Source of the DNA: Rhodococcus jostii RHA1
GTDB lineage: Bacteria; Actinomycetota; Actinomycetes; Mycobacteriales; Mycobacteriaceae
Assembly: GCF_000014565.1 (NCBI RefSeq)
Contig: NC_008268.1
Coordinates: forward strand, 2,852,001 to 2,916,000
Length of the DNA stretch: 64,000 nt
Direction: 5' to 3'
Shown: positions 17,771 to 28,329 of the stretch, piece by piece
Numbering within the stretch: position 1 is the stretch's first letter
How the letters are laid out: every line of letters starts with the position of its first letter
Made by a program: the position numbers and the translations under genes
Notes under the pieces: generated by a model
What the model saw: only the letters and a program-made list of their open reading frames with translations
Told to the model about the DNA's origin: nothing
The model's database searches: none

Positions 17771-18916
17771 ATGCGGCGCAGTTTGTTCGATTCCGATCAT
17801 GAGGCGTTCCGGGATTCGGTACGCGAGTTCGTCAACCGTCATCTGGTGCCCAACGAGGAGAAGTTCATCGAGCAGCGCTACATCGATCGTGAGATCTGGC
17901 TCGAGGCCGGCGCCAACGGCTACCTGGGTCTGGAGGTTCCCGAACAGTACGGCGGTAGCGCCGCTGGCGACTACCGGTTCAATGCCGTACTCGGTGAAGA
18001 GCTAGCCCGCTCCAGCGCCGCCGCCGCATCGTCTTTCGGCATCCAATTCGACGTCGTCGCACCATATCTGGTCACCCTGACCACCGAGGAACAACGACAA
18101 CGCTGGCTACCGAAATTTTGCACCGGCGAACTCATCACCGCCATCGCCATGACTGAACCGTCGGGCGGCTCGGACCTGGCCGGGTTGAAGACCACCGCCG
18201 TCAAAGACGGCGCTACCTGGGTTATCAACGGCTCTAAAACATTCATCACCAACGGCACCCAAGCTGATCTGATCATCGTGGCCACGCGCACGACACGAGA
18301 AAAGGGCTCCAAGGGCATCACCTTGTTCGCTGTGGACGCCGACACTGCCGGCTTCACCCGCGGTCGCAAACTCGACAAGGTCGGCCAACCCGAGTCCGAT
18401 ACCGCCGAACTGTTCTTCGAAGACGTCCGTGTCGACGACACGGCCATCATCGGCGAACTCGACCGGGGATTCATCCACATGATGAACCTGCTCCCCCAGG
18501 AACGCATCAGCGGCGCAGTCGCCTACCTCGCCCACACTCGCCGCATCCTCGAAGAAACCGTTACCTACGCCCAGGACCGCAAGGCCTTCGGTAAGACCAT
18601 CGGCTCCATGCAATGGAATAAATTTCTGCTCGCCGAACTGGTTACCAAACTCGACGTCGCCCAGGCTCACGTCGACACCTGCGTGGCCGCCCACATCGCC
18701 GGCGAACTGACCGCCGTCGACGCCGCCAAGGCCAAGTGGTGGAGCTCCACCATCCAAAACGACATCCTCGACCACTGCGTACAAATCCACGGGGGCTACG
18801 GCTACATGAACGAATATCGCGTCGCCCGTGCTTGGAAAGACGCCCGCGTCACCAAGATCTGGGCGGGCTCCAACGAAATCATGCGCGAAGTCATCGGCCG
18901 CGATCTCGGCCTCTAA
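17771..18916 (+). CDS. Acyl-CoA dehydrogenase (LCAD-like)
   Basis: 381 residues. FAD-dependent alpha,beta-dehydrogenation of an acyl-CoA. Motifs are AMTEPSGGSDLAGLKTTA (about residues 127-144), VINGSKTFITNG and HCVQIHGGYGYMNEYRVAR. The MCAD-type base (YEGT) is replaced by WAGS; the LPQER motif with Glu244 is present, as in long-chain and isovaleryl-CoA dehydrogenases, which use a glutamate at that place. The start ATG follows GAAAGG. A clear paralogue with the same length and motifs is at 56895. Last gene of the module B series. Confidence 0.92.
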   Translation: MRRSLFDSDHEAFRDSVREFVNRHLVPNEEKFIEQRYIDREIWLEAGANGYLGLEVPEQYGGSAAGDYRFNAVLGEELARSSAAAASSFGIQFDVVAPYLVTLTTEEQRQRWLPKFCTGELITAIAMTEPSGGSDLAGLKTTAVKDGATWVINGSKTFITNGTQADLIIVATRTTREKGSKGITLFAVDADTAGFTRGRKLDKVGQPESDTAELFFEDVRVDDTAIIGELDRGFIHMMNLLPQERISGAVAYLAHTRRILEETVTYAQDRKAFGKTIGSMQWNKFLLAELVTKLDVAQAHVDTCVAAHIAGELTAVDAAKAKWWSSTIQNDILDHCVQIHGGYGYMNEYRVARAWKDARVTKIWAGSNEIMREVIGRDLGL

Positions 18917-19244
18917 CTGACTAACAGGAAGCACCGCCGCAAGTGTCCGGATCATCTCGGTCACGTTCAACACTCGGTGGTGTCCCGCAGCAATTACCGT
19001 CGTGCCCCACCCCGTGGCGTGTCTGAGGGTTGGTTACTGTCGGGCCGCTTTCACGTCTCGTCCGCAACTCGCCGAAGACGGGCTACCGCCAACACTCGCG
19101 GCGAGTGCAGCGAGGTCGATGGCGGCGTCGTGATGGCGGTCATCTTCCGTCGACCATAGAGCACTTCGGCGGTGCCGGCAGTCTCACGCAGGGCGTTCGT
19201 AGCGGCAGGATAGTGCTCGACCCTGACGTGTGTGGCGTGGTCGG
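18917..19244. other. Convergent intergenic region
   Basis: About 330 bp between the convergent acyl-CoA dehydrogenase and the PknK-like regulator. No gene, strong hairpin or operator motif was recognised. Confidence 0.5.
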
Positions 19245-22200
19245 TCAGGGGCGCTCGTCCTGCGAATGCTCCACGACCCAGCCCGCGATCTGTGTTCGTG
19301 AGGTGAACCCAAGCTTGGTCAGGATGTGTTCGACGTGCCCCTGCGCGGTGCGCGGCGATATCACCAGCTTGGCGGCGACGGCCTTGTTGGTCAGGCCCTG
19401 TGCGACCAGGTCTGCGACCTCCCGCTCCCGCTTGGTCAGGCCCGTCGCGCTGCTACCGGCGGGCTCTGTTGTGGCCTCGGTGCGCTCGCCGAGGGCGTAG
19501 GCGACCGCTCCCTCGAATCCGAGGAGCGCACCCTCTCTGCGGGCCGCCTCGAACGCGCGCTCACCCAGTGCAGTGCGAGTGAGCCGCTCGCAGTCCTCGT
19601 GGCGGACGAGCAGGGTGGGAAACAGCACCGAGGAGCTTCCCAGGGCGCGGCCCAGCGCATCTGCGGCCCCCATCAGGGTGGCGGCACGTCGTGCACCGTC
19701 CTCGGTGCCGGCGATCCACGCCATTGCCTCCAGGGTCATCGCGGCAGTGAACGGATCGTCGACCAACCGGGTCAGCCGCAGGCACTGTTTCAGCAGGTCC
19801 GCCGCCTGACCGCGATCGCCCTGCTGCAAGGCGGCGACTCCCAGCGCCCACAGTGAGTACGACCGGTATACGGATTCACCGTGCGCTTCCGTGACACCGA
19901 GAACCTGCTGATGGCAGCCGACGGCCCGGGGAACGTCTCCTTGCAATTCGTACACCAACCCGAGGATCATCAGCGCCCACACCCGCAATGCCAGGTCGCC
20001 GCGGCCCCCGAACACCTCCAGGGCCTCTTCCATGCAGGTACAGGCGCGGGGAAGGTCGCCGCTGACGAGGCCCAGGAGACCGTCGGCATGGGTGATGCGT
20101 GCGCGGTCCAGTGGGTCGGTTATCTGCGGGATCAGCGCCTGCGCTTCGTCCACCAGGGCCCTCGAGGCCGGAAGGTCACCCTGCACGCCGGCGAACACGC
20201 TGGCGGCGTACAGCGCCCCGACTCGTGAAGCGGTCGGCTGCCCGGGCCCACGGACCAGGGCCCGGTCGAGCCAGTGCCGCCCCTCCCGGAACAGTCCGCG
20301 GGAGAACCAGAACCGGAACAGGGCCGCCGCTATCCGCAACCCGGCCTCGGCACCGGTGTCAGTCTCCTCCGACAGGCAGAATTCCATCGCCTCACGCAAA
20401 TTCGATTGTTCCCTCTCGAGCCGCGCAATCCAGTCCAGTTGCTGTGGACTGATCCATTCGGCTTCCACCTGCAACACCAAGTGCTGATACCAATCCCGGT
20501 GCCGTCGTCGCAATACCGGACGGATACCGGTCTGCTCGGCCTTTTCCTTGCCGTAGTCGCGCAGGGTCTCGAGCATCCGGAACCGCACCGCCGAGCCGGC
20601 GTCTTCCCGGATCAGGATCGACTTGTCGACCAATGCCGTCACTGTGTCGAGCAACTCCTCTGAAGTCAGGTCCTCCCCGCAGATCGACTCGGCCGCATCC
20701 AGTTCGAAACTTCCCGCGAACACCGACAGCTCGGCCCACAGCTGCTGTTCCCGAGATGTGCAGAGCTCATGACTCCAGTCGATGGACAGCCGCAGGGTCT
20801 GCTGGCGCGTCGGGGCACCGCGATTGCCGAGAGTCAGCAGCGTGTACCGGTCGGTCAGCCGCTGCAGGATCTGCTCGGGCGACATCGCCCGCAACCGTGC
20901 CGCCGCCAGCTCGATCGGCAACGGTAGGCCGTCGAGTTGGTGGCAGATTCGGACCACCGTCATCCGGTTGTCGTCGGTAAGTTCGAATCCGGGGACGGCG
21001 GCCGCGGCGCGCTGTGCGAACAACGTCACCGCGTCGTACCCGGTCAGCCCGCGCAGCGACGGCTCGCGGTCCGGGGCCGGGACCGTCAGCGGGGGAACCC
21101 GCAGCACCGCCTCCCCGCCGATACCCAAGGGTTCGCGGCTCGTGGCCAAGATCCGCAGCTGCGGACAGGTGCGCAGCAGCATCTCGGCCGATGCCGCGAC
21201 CGCCTCCACCACCTGTTCGCAGTTGTCCAGTACAAGCAACAGGTGCCGGGAGGCGAGGAACTCCGCCACCACGTCGTCGAGCTGTCGCGCGGGCTGATCC
21301 CGCAGCCCCAGGGCCGCGGCAACCGTGTCCGTCAGGAGGGACCCGTCCCGCAACTCGCCCAGTTCGACCAACCAGACTCCGTCACCGAATCCCGGCCGGA
21401 CATCGGCAGCTAGCCGAAGCGCCAGACGCGTTTTCCCGACACCACCGATCCCGGTCAACGTCACCAGACGCGCAGCCGACAGCAGCTGCTTCGCCTCGGT
21501 GGACTCACGGCGGCGCCCAACGAAGCTGGTGAGCTCGAGCGGCAGATTACTCACCGGAGTCCTCACGGCGGGTGCCATCGACGGTGAAGGTGGCGGAGCC
21601 GCTGTGGTCCCTGCACGTTGGGCGCGGGCCGGGTCCGGATCGCGCCGTGAGGCGCCCTGTTTCGCGGACAGGGCCATCTCGTCGACGGGGAAGCCGTGGC
21701 GGAGCTGGATCCGCCGCAGTTCATCGCCGAAGTCGGCGGCAGTGGCAGGACGCTGCCGCGGATCGGCGGCCATGGCGCGGTCGACGATCTCGGACACGTC
21801 GTCCGGGACGCCGTGCTCGCGCAGGTCCGGGACCGGTTGGGTGGTGATCCGTAGGAACTGGGCGACCACATGCTCGCCGCTGTGGCGCTCGAATGCGGCG
21901 TGACCGGTGACGGCGCAGAACACCGTCGCACCGAGACCGTAGATATCGGAGGCCTCAGTCGGCGGTTCGCCGCTGAGCACCTCGGGCGCGGTGAAGGCCG
22001 GTGACCCGGTCACGGTGCCGGTGGCGGTCTCGAATCCGCCGACGATATGGGCGATGCCGAAATCGGTGAGCGCCGGCTCCCCGTAGTCGGTGAGCAGGAT
22101 GTTTCCGGGTTTGAGGTCTCTGTGCAAGACGCCGAGACGGTGTGCGGTCTCGAGGGCACCGGCCATCTTCACCCCGAGCCGGAGTGCTTCCTCCAACGGC

Positions 22201-22562
22201 AGTGGGCCGTCGCGGCGGATCCGGACGTCGAGCGAATCCTGCGAATGGTAGGGCATCACGATGTAGGGGCGACCGCTGTCGGTGGCACCGACATGCAATG
22301 CGCTCACAATGTGCGGATGCCCGGTGAGGCGGCCCATCGCCCGCTGTTCCCGGAAGAACCGAACCCGGTTCTCCTCGTCGAGGTCCGCAGCAAGGACCTT
22401 CACCGCCACAGTGCGGTCCAGCGCCGGCTGCACGCAGCGGTAAACGATACCGAACCCGCCCCGGCCGATCTCGTGGGCGTCCTCGAACCCCTCAGCGCTC
22501 AACTCCGCCGTGACCGTGTGGGCCACGCCGCGCTGCGTCTCGAACGGATCACCTGCGGCCAT
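19245..22562 (-). CDS. PknK-like Ser/Thr kinase fused to STAND ATPase, TPR region and LuxR DNA-binding domain
   Basis: 1105 residues from ATG 22562 (GAGG 8 bp upstream), close to the length known for PknK (about 1110). Residues about 25-285 are a Hanks-type kinase: IGRGGFGIVYR, AVKVL, HRDLKPGNIL, DFG, SPAFTAPEVL. An NB-ARC/AAA-like ATPase follows with Walker A GIGGVGKTRLAL and LLLVLDNCEQ. A helical repeat region comes next, then a C-terminal LuxR helix-turn-helix (LTKREREVADLVAQGLTNKA, HVEHILTKLGFTSRTQ). A cytoplasmic signal-integrating regulator. It is divergent from the SnoaL-like gene at 23030 and may control it or the catabolic modules (inference). A second, kinase-less relative is at 32736. 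Confidence 0.92.
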   Translation of the reverse strand: MAAGDPFETQRGVAHTVTAELSAEGFEDAHEIGRGGFGIVYRCVQPALDRTVAVKVLAADLDEENRVRFFREQRAMGRLTGHPHIVSALHVGATDSGRPYIVMPYHSQDSLDVRIRRDGPLPLEEALRLGVKMAGALETAHRLGVLHRDLKPGNILLTDYGEPALTDFGIAHIVGGFETATGTVTGSPAFTAPEVLSGEPPTEASDIYGLGATVFCAVTGHAAFERHSGEHVVAQFLRITTQPVPDLREHGVPDDVSEIVDRAMAADPRQRPATAADFGDELRRIQLRHGFPVDEMALSAKQGASRRDPDPARAQRAGTTAAPPPSPSMAPAVRTPVSNLPLELTSFVGRRRESTEAKQLLSAARLVTLTGIGGVGKTRLALRLAADVRPGFGDGVWLVELGELRDGSLLTDTVAAALGLRDQPARQLDDVVAEFLASRHLLLVLDNCEQVVEAVAASAEMLLRTCPQLRILATSREPLGIGGEAVLRVPPLTVPAPDREPSLRGLTGYDAVTLFAQRAAAAVPGFELTDDNRMTVVRICHQLDGLPLPIELAAARLRAMSPEQILQRLTDRYTLLTLGNRGAPTRQQTLRLSIDWSHELCTSREQQLWAELSVFAGSFELDAAESICGEDLTSEELLDTVTALVDKSILIREDAGSAVRFRMLETLRDYGKEKAEQTGIRPVLRRRHRDWYQHLVLQVEAEWISPQQLDWIARLEREQSNLREAMEFCLSEETDTGAEAGLRIAAALFRFWFSRGLFREGRHWLDRALVRGPGQPTASRVGALYAASVFAGVQGDLPASRALVDEAQALIPQITDPLDRARITHADGLLGLVSGDLPRACTCMEEALEVFGGRGDLALRVWALMILGLVYELQGDVPRAVGCHQQVLGVTEAHGESVYRSYSLWALGVAALQQGDRGQAADLLKQCLRLTRLVDDPFTAAMTLEAMAWIAGTEDGARRAATLMGAADALGRALGSSSVLFPTLLVRHEDCERLTRTALGERAFEAARREGALLGFEGAVAYALGERTEATTEPAGSSATGLTKREREVADLVAQGLTNKAVAAKLVISPRTAQGHVEHILTKLGFTSRTQIAGWVVEHSQDERP

Positions 22563-23029
22563 CGGAGGGTCCTCACCGTCTCCCCGCAGAGCGAGAACAG
22601 GACTGAACGATCCGATCCTCGATGAGGCAACCTGCCACACCTCGAGGAGAATGCGCCTTCAGGATATCGCCGCCTGGCAAGCAAACGAGACCACGATAGA
22701 GCATCGGGGCAACACACGGGCTTCGACGATGCAGGGCAGCCGACGAGGGCCGCTGGCCACGGCATCTCCACAAGATGATCACGTCGTCGCCGAGGGCGAG
22801 TGTTCTCGGGGAACGGCCTGATCCGAGCGACCACCGCGCACCACCCAAGCCGCTTGACGACTTACAGCCCGGATGTCTGGCTGGCGTAGAGGCCGTTGGC
22901 ACCGTCCCGACGTCGTTATCGAGTAGTTCGGCTACTCACGCGTCGGACGATCTGCGATGTTAGCGTTGACAGTAGAGACCCCTTACGGTTGCTCGCCAAC
23001 GTGCCTCAGCCAACGTGTGTGGAGTAGAG
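22563..23029. promoter_or_regulatory. Divergent promoter region between PknK-like regulator and SnoaL-like gene
   Basis: 467 bp without a gene. It contains an inverted repeat GAGTAG-TTCGG-CTACTC at 22921-22937 and a TTGACA hexamer at 22966-22971 about 60 bp upstream of the SnoaL-like gene. No convincing -10 is visible. The inverted repeat is a candidate LuxR-type operator. Confidence 0.4.
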
Positions 23030-23560
23030 ATGCCCGATCCCAGCCCTACCTCGACCCCTCTCGCCCCGCCGAACGACGTCACCAACGCGCAACTCGTCCA
23101 ATGGGCTTTCGACCGCATCAACGCCCAGGACGTCGAGAGCCTGCGCAATTTCTTCTGGACCGCTGATTCCACCGTGCACTTCCCGACCGGGACATGTCAC
23201 GGGAGCACCGAGATCGCCGCCTACTTCGACCAGGTCTTCGCCGCGGTCACCGACTTCGCCTTCGAGATGGTCTCGATCGCCGAGTCCGGCAACGACGTCT
23301 TGGCCCACTGGCACCTGACCGGACGACACGTCGGCACCTTTGTCGGCATCGCCGCCACCGGGCGGCGAATCGACTTCGATGGATTCGACCACTTCGTCAT
23401 CGAGGACGGGAAGGTCGTCACCAATACGGTGCGCTACGACCAGATGGAGTTCGCCCGCCAGATCAAGCTGCTACCGCCCGACGGATCGATTGCGGATCGC
23501 GCGTTGAAGGCCGCCTTCAACGCCAAAACGCGTGTAGTAAGCGTCGCTCGCCGTCGCTAG
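23030..23560 (+). CDS. SnoaL-like/NTF2-fold protein
   Basis: 176 residues from ATG 23030 with GGAG 5 bp upstream. The sequence LVQWAFDRINAQDVESLRNF, HWHLTGRHVGTFVGIAATGR and DFDGFDHFVIEDGKVV is typical of the SnoaL-like polyketide-cyclase/ester-cyclase group of the NTF2 superfamily. Members include cyclases, isomerases and small hydrolases; the activity here is unknown. It stands alone and divergent from the kinase-regulator, suggesting a regulator-target pair. Confidence 0.8.
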   Translation: MPDPSPTSTPLAPPNDVTNAQLVQWAFDRINAQDVESLRNFFWTADSTVHFPTGTCHGSTEIAAYFDQVFAAVTDFAFEMVSIAESGNDVLAHWHLTGRHVGTFVGIAATGRRIDFDGFDHFVIEDGKVVTNTVRYDQMEFARQIKLLPPDGSIADRALKAAFNAKTRVVSVARRR

Positions 23561-24201
23561 CGGAGAACCATCGCGCAATCCCACGGCGAGTGGCGGGCCG
23601 GTGGCCGATCGCCCTCGTAATGTGACAGCCCATTGGGAGAATCGGTCCAATGGACCGGCAACCGCCGCGGATGCCATCGTCCAGATCCTCGAGCAGCGAA
23701 TCCAGATTAAGGCACTGCCCAAACGTCGGCGCCCGGTAGCAACGTCGTGGACCGGGCGCCGCGGACAAGGCGCCCCCTTTCACGCCCACGGCTGACATTC
23801 TCGGCATACCCGGTGCTCATGGGGGTCAGCCCAGCGAGTCACTTCAGGGCGTCAGCCGTGACGGCTGCCCGGAGCGCGGCTACTCGAGGAGACCAGCCAG
23901 CGCATGTGGGATATGTCCGACTTCCCATCAGCACCCCACCAATCCGCTCGCCAGCGCGTTCCCGACCGACAACGCGTTCCCGACCGACAATGCGTTCCCG
24001 ACCGACAATGCGTTCCCGACCGACAATGCGACCACCATGCGTGACCACATCGTGAAGACCATCGACGTGATCGACGCCGAACGAAACTCCGAGTCCGCCA
24101 GACACAAACGTTCGATGCAGCTGGTCGACTCAAGCGTGAGCGCCCATTGCAGGGCCCACATTCACCCGATCGGTTCGGCGGCGTCTACACGTCCTCGAAG
24201 G
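23561..24201. other. Unassigned interval with short tandem repeat
   Basis: About 640 bp downstream of the SnoaL-like gene and of pntB (convergent). Apart from the four-copy 18-bp repeat at 23956-24027 I see no gene. The repeat keeps one plus-strand frame open as a repeated AFPTDN hexapeptide, but no start or homologue supports a protein. Confidence 0.45.
23956..24027 (+). repeat. 18-bp tandem repeat, 4 copies
   Basis: Four adjacent units GCGTTCCCGACCGACAAT; the first ends AAC instead of AAT. The units are otherwise identical, implying recent expansion or slippage. A multiple of three bases, so any reading frame would be maintained. Confidence 0.95.
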
Positions 24202-25620
24202 TCACAGCACGCTGAGGATGTCGTCGACCCGCTGCTTCGCATCACCGAACAGCATCTGGCTGTTGTCGCGGAAGAACAGGGGGTTCTGCACCCCGGCGTA
24301 GCCGGCGGCCATCGATCGCTTGAACACGATGACATCCTTGGCATTCCACACCTCGAGCACCGGCATCCCGGCGATCGGGGAGGAGGGGTCCTCGGCCGCG
24401 GACGGGTTGACGGTGTCGTTCGCGCCGATGACAAGAACCACGTCGGTCTCGGAGAAGTCGTCGTTGATCTCGTCCATCTCCAGGACGATGTCGTAGGGCA
24501 CCTTCGCCTCGGCCAGCAGCACGTTCATATGACCGGGTAGGCGCCCCGCGACCGGGTGGATGCCGAAGCGCACGTCGACACCCCTCGCCCGCAACTTCGC
24601 GGTGAGGTCGGCGACCGGGTACTGCGCCTGCGCGACCGCCATGCCGTAGCCCGGGGTGATCACGACCGACGTCGCGCCGGAGAGCAGCTCCGCCACGGCG
24701 TCCGCCTGGATCTCGCGGTGCTCGCCGTAGTCGACGTCGTCCGCTGGTCCGGCCACCACGCCGAACCCGCCGGCGATCACCGAGATGAAGGAGCGGTTCA
24801 TCGCTTTGCACATGATGTAGGACAGGTAGGCACCGGAGGAGCCGACCAGTGCGCCGACGATGATCAGCAGGTTGTTGTTGAGCAGGAAGCCGGAAGCCGC
24901 CGCGGCCCAGCCGGAGTAGCTGTTGAGCATCGAGACGACGACCGGCATGTCGCCGCCGCCGATGGACGCGACCAGGTGCCAGCCCAGGGCGAGCGCGAGG
25001 AGCGTGATCACGATCAGTAGCCACAGCTGCGGGTCGATGACGAACCGCACGGTCAGGGCCGCGAAGACCACGAGCGCGCCGAGGTTGATCACATTCTTGC
25101 CCGGCAGTACCAGCGGCGCGGACTTGATCCTCGCCGAAAGCTTGAGGTAGGCGACGATCGAGCCCGTGAAGGTGACCGCGCCGATGAACACGCCGATGAA
25201 GACCTCGGCACTGTGGATGCCGAGCAGTCCGGCGGCCTCGAGCACCGCCGACTCGTGGCCGCCGGGGTGGTTCTCGACGTGCAGGTAGCCGTTCCAGCCG
25301 ACGAGCACGGCGGCCAGGCCGACGAAACTGTGCAGCAAGGCGATCAGTTCCGGCATGCCCGTCATCTCGACCCTGCGGGCCAACGTGATGCCGATGGTGG
25401 CGCCGAGGATGACCGCGACCACGAGCAGGACGGCGCCGAGGCTGTCGACACCGCCATCGAAGGCCAGCGCGGTGGTCGCGACCAGAGCGACCGCCATGCC
25501 GAGGATGCCGAAATAGTTGCCGAGCTTGGCGGACTCGTGCCGAGCGAGCCCCGCGAGCGTGAGCACGAAGAGGAGGGCGGCGACGAGAAAGGCCGCCACG
25601 GATGCAGAAGATATGTCCAT
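24202..25620 (-). CDS. pntB: NAD(P) transhydrogenase subunit beta
   Basis: 472 residues. Multiple N-terminal membrane helices are followed by the NADP-binding domain III, with [39 protein letters not shown] and [16 protein letters not shown] all conserved. With PntA it couples proton entry to hydride transfer from NADH to NADP+ in the membrane. It starts 5 bp after the pntA stop. It lies at the 3' end of the minus-strand acyl-CoA operon, perhaps to supply NADPH or balance cofactors. A relic of a second pntB is at 37580. Confidence 0.95.
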   Translation of the reverse strand: MDISSASVAAFLVAALLFVLTLAGLARHESAKLGNYFGILGMAVALVATTALAFDGGVDSLGAVLLVVAVILGATIGITLARRVEMTGMPELIALLHSFVGLAAVLVGWNGYLHVENHPGGHESAVLEAAGLLGIHSAEVFIGVFIGAVTFTGSIVAYLKLSARIKSAPLVLPGKNVINLGALVVFAALTVRFVIDPQLWLLIVITLLALALGWHLVASIGGGDMPVVVSMLNSYSGWAAAASGFLLNNNLLIIVGALVGSSGAYLSYIMCKAMNRSFISVIAGGFGVVAGPADDVDYGEHREIQADAVAELLSGATSVVITPGYGMAVAQAQYPVADLTAKLRARGVDVRFGIHPVAGRLPGHMNVLLAEAKVPYDIVLEMDEINDDFSETDVVLVIGANDTVNPSAAEDPSSPIAGMPVLEVWNAKDVIVFKRSMAAGYAGVQNPLFFRDNSQMLFGDAKQRVDDILSVL

Positions 25621-25625
25621 GCCGG

Positions 25626-27146
25626 TCAGCTCCTGGAGAACATGGCGAGCATGCGACGCGTGACCGCGAACCCGCCGAAGATGTTGATGCAGGCCAGCAG
25701 GACTGCCACGAATGAGATCACCGTGATCGCGGTGTCGCCCTTGCCGATCTGCAGCAGAGCGCCGACGACGATGATCCCGGAGATCGCGTTGGTCACCGAC
25801 ATGAGCGGGGTGTGCAGCGCGTGGTGCACGTGCCCGATCACGTAGTAGCCGATCACGATGGCCAGCGCGAACACGGTCAGGTTCAGCTGGAGCTGCGCGG
25901 GTGCGACGCCGATCAGCAGGAACAGGACCGTAGCCGCGGCCGCGACGACGCCGAGCCGCTTGCCCGGGCTCATCGGCTCCTTTGGTTCGGCGGCGGGGAC
26001 TGTTGCCGCGGCGGGCGTGCGGGGTGCGGCCGAGACCTGCACGGGCGGTGGCGGCCAGGTCGACTTGCCGTCGCGTACGACGGTGATGCCACGCTGCACG
26101 ACGTCATCGAAGTCGAGGACGAGCTCCCCGTCCTTATCGGGCGTGAGCAGCTTGAGCAGGTTGACGATGTTGGTGCCGTACAACTGTGACGCCTGGGCGG
26201 CGAGCCGGCCTGCCAAATCGGTGTAGCCGAGGATTCGGACGCCGTTGTCGGTGACGATGCGCTCGTCGGTCTTCGTCAACGCGGCGTTGCCTCCGTTGGC
26301 AGCAGCCATGTCGACGATCACCGAGCCGTTACGCATGGCGGCGATGGTCTCCTCGGTGATCAGCTTCGGGGCGGGGCGACCCGGGATCAGCGCGGTGGTG
26401 ATGACGATGTCGGCCGCACGGGCTTCCTCGTCGTACATCGCCGCGGTGGCGATCTCCTGCTCGGCGGTCATCTCCTTGGCGTAACCGTCGGCGCTGACCT
26501 CGGCCTCGAAGTCGATCTCGACGAACTCCGCGCCCATCGACGCGACCTGCTCGGCCACCTCGGGGCGCACGTCGAAAGCACGCACGATCGCGCCCATGGC
26601 GGACGCCGCACCGATCGCGGCGAGTCCGGCGACGCCCGCTCCGACGACGAAGACTCGTGCGGGCGGAATCTTGCCGGCCGCGGTGACCTGCCCGGTGAAC
26701 ATCCGGCCGAACTCGTGGGCGGCCTCCACTACGGCGCGGTAGCCCGCGACGTTCGCCATCGAGGACAGCACGTCCATCGACTGTGCGCGTGAGATCCGCG
26801 GCACGGCGTCCATCGACAGCGCCGTAATCGGGCGCTGCGCCAGGTCCGCGACGATTCCGTCGTCCAGCCGCGGGTTGAGCATTGCGATCAGCGTGGCTCC
26901 CGGCTGCAACCGGTCCCGCTGCGGGAGCGTCGGTGGGTTCACCCCGATGACCACGTCCGCCGCCAGCGGATCCCTCAGCTCGGCGCCCGCCCCGGCGTAC
27001 GCGCCGTCGGTGAAGCCGGCAGGTTCGCCGGCACCGGGCTCGACCACCACCTGGTAGCCGAGCTTCTGCAGCGCGGCGACGGTCGTCGGCGTTGCCGCGA
27101 CCCGAGTCTCCCCGGCACGCGCTTCCTTCAGCACTCCGACAATCAT
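25626..27146 (-). CDS. pntA: NAD(P) transhydrogenase subunit alpha
   Basis: 506 residues from ATG 27146 (GGGGAG 5 bp upstream; [20 protein letters not shown]). The length matches the single-chain PntA form. Domain I contains [40 protein letters not shown] for NAD binding and [11 protein letters not shown]. Four hydrophobic helices occupy about residues 400-506. The start codon overlaps the stop of the small upstream remnant (ATGA), so translation is probably coupled to the acyl-CoA operon although that neighbour is a truncated gene. Confidence 0.95.
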   Translation of the reverse strand: MIVGVLKEARAGETRVAATPTTVAALQKLGYQVVVEPGAGEPAGFTDGAYAGAGAELRDPLAADVVIGVNPPTLPQRDRLQPGATLIAMLNPRLDDGIVADLAQRPITALSMDAVPRISRAQSMDVLSSMANVAGYRAVVEAAHEFGRMFTGQVTAAGKIPPARVFVVGAGVAGLAAIGAASAMGAIVRAFDVRPEVAEQVASMGAEFVEIDFEAEVSADGYAKEMTAEQEIATAAMYDEEARAADIVITTALIPGRPAPKLITEETIAAMRNGSVIVDMAAANGGNAALTKTDERIVTDNGVRILGYTDLAGRLAAQASQLYGTNIVNLLKLLTPDKDGELVLDFDDVVQRGITVVRDGKSTWPPPPVQVSAAPRTPAAATVPAAEPKEPMSPGKRLGVVAAAATVLFLLIGVAPAQLQLNLTVFALAIVIGYYVIGHVHHALHTPLMSVTNAISGIIVVGALLQIGKGDTAITVISFVAVLLACINIFGGFAVTRRMLAMFSRS

Positions 27147-27301
27147 CGCGTCTCCCCTACCGTGAGGTCGACGAGGCCGGCGAGCGCGGCGCGGTGTGCG
27201 CCTGCGGTGCCGAACGCGACCTGGTCGGCCTTCGCCTTCTTCAGGTACAGGTGCGTCGGGTGTTCCCACGTCAAGCGGTGCTCGAGCTCCTGGAAGCCCA
27301 T
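27143..27301 (-). pseudogene. Short remnant, possibly from an acyl-CoA dehydrogenase-type gene
   Basis: 52 codons, [20 protein letters not shown] followed by [16 protein letters not shown]. The WEHPxHLYLK pattern recalls segments I associate with acyl-CoA dehydrogenase-family proteins, but the match is short and I hold it weakly. It starts in a TGATG overlap with the phosphotransferase stop and ends in an ATGA overlap with pntA. In related clusters an acyl-CoA dehydrogenase follows the phosphotransferase, so a large in-frame deletion joining that gene to the pnt locus would explain it. A genuine small ORF cannot be excluded. Confidence 0.4.
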
Positions 27302-28329
27302 CAGGGGTTCTCCTTCAGTGCGTTGAGGCCTGCGTCGAGCAGCAGGTGGACCGATTCGCCGACCCCGTCGAAGCCGCCGCCGACGGTCTGGCCCTGGAGG
27401 TGGCGGTAGTGGATGCCCTCCAGGATCGCGGCGAGCTTGAAGGCCGCGAGGCCGAGGTAGAAGCCGAATCCGGAGAGGTCGCGGTCGCTGCCGCGCGAGT
27501 ACCGCTGGATCACCGCACGCTCGTCGAGGAACCCGGGCGCAGTCGACACATTGCCCGCCGAGTCGCTGCCGGCGTCTGCATCGAGTCGGAAGTAGACGAG
27601 CATCAACGCCAGATCTGTCAGCGGGTCGCCGAGCGTGGCCATCTCCCAGTCGAGGACGGCGGCCACCTGATCGGAGTTGTCTACCAGAACGTTGTCGAGC
27701 CGGAAGTCGCCGTGCACGATGCCCGCAGCGGACTCGGCCGGCACCGACTCCGCGAGTCTGCGATAGAGCTCGTCGGCGGCGGGCAGGTCACGGGTGTACG
27801 ACGCGTCGAGCTGCTTCTTCCAGCGGGCGACCTGGCGGCCGAGGAACCCCTGCGGGCGCCCGAAGTCACCGAGTCCGACCGACGCCGGCTCGACCGCGTG
27901 CAGCGCGGCGAGCGTGTCCACGAGGCGTTCGGAAATCGTACGAGTTCGCTCGGTGCCGAGCAGTTCGAGCTCGGACGCGGTCCGGTACGGCGTACCGGCG
28001 CACCGCTCAATGACATAGAAATCCGCGCCCAGCACCGCAGGATCGGTGCACAACGCGAAGGTCCGTGGGACCGGTACCCCGGTGTTCTGGAGCGCGGACA
28101 TGACCCGGTACTCGCGGTTCATGTCGTGGGCGGTCGCGAGTACGTGACCGAGCGGTGGCCGACGGACGATCCATTCTTGCTGGCCGTCGGTCACGATGTA
28201 GGTCAGATTGGACCTCCCGCCGGCGATCAGGGTCGCCCGCAGATCGCTGCCGGAGCCCGGGATTTCGGACGCGAACCACGCGCCGAGGACGTCGAGATCG
28301 AGGCCGAGGGGCGTTTGTGCGGTTGTCAT
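27301..28329 (-). CDS. Phosphotransferase family protein (ACAD11 N-domain/LvaA-like)
   Basis: 342 residues. Aminoglycoside-phosphotransferase/choline-kinase fold with [13 protein letters not shown] near the N-terminus, catalytic HGDFRLDN and [18 protein letters not shown]. Members of this branch (LvaA in Pseudomonas, the N-domain of eukaryotic ACAD11) phosphorylate the 4-hydroxyl of 4-hydroxyacyl-CoA before an acyl-CoA dehydrogenase-like protein removes the phosphate. Start at 28329 overlaps the MaoC stop by ATGA. Function by family; the partner dehydrogenase is not intact here. Confidence 0.88.
   Translation of the reverse strand: MTTAQTPLGLDLDVLGAWFASEIPGSGSDLRATLIAGGRSNLTYIVTDGQQEWIVRRPPLGHVLATAHDMNREYRVMSALQNTGVPVPRTFALCTDPAVLGADFYVIERCAGTPYRTASELELLGTERTRTISERLVDTLAALHAVEPASVGLGDFGRPQGFLGRQVARWKKQLDASYTRDLPAADELYRRLAESVPAESAAGIVHGDFRLDNVLVDNSDQVAAVLDWEMATLGDPLTDLALMLVYFRLDADAGSDSAGNVSTAPGFLDERAVIQRYSRGSDRDLSGFGFYLGLAAFKLAAILEGIHYRHLQGQTVGGGFDGVGESVHLLLDAGLNALKENP

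Noticed and set aside
23956..24027. CRISPR array
   Set aside because: The 18-bp units are directly adjacent with no spacers and no cas genes are present.
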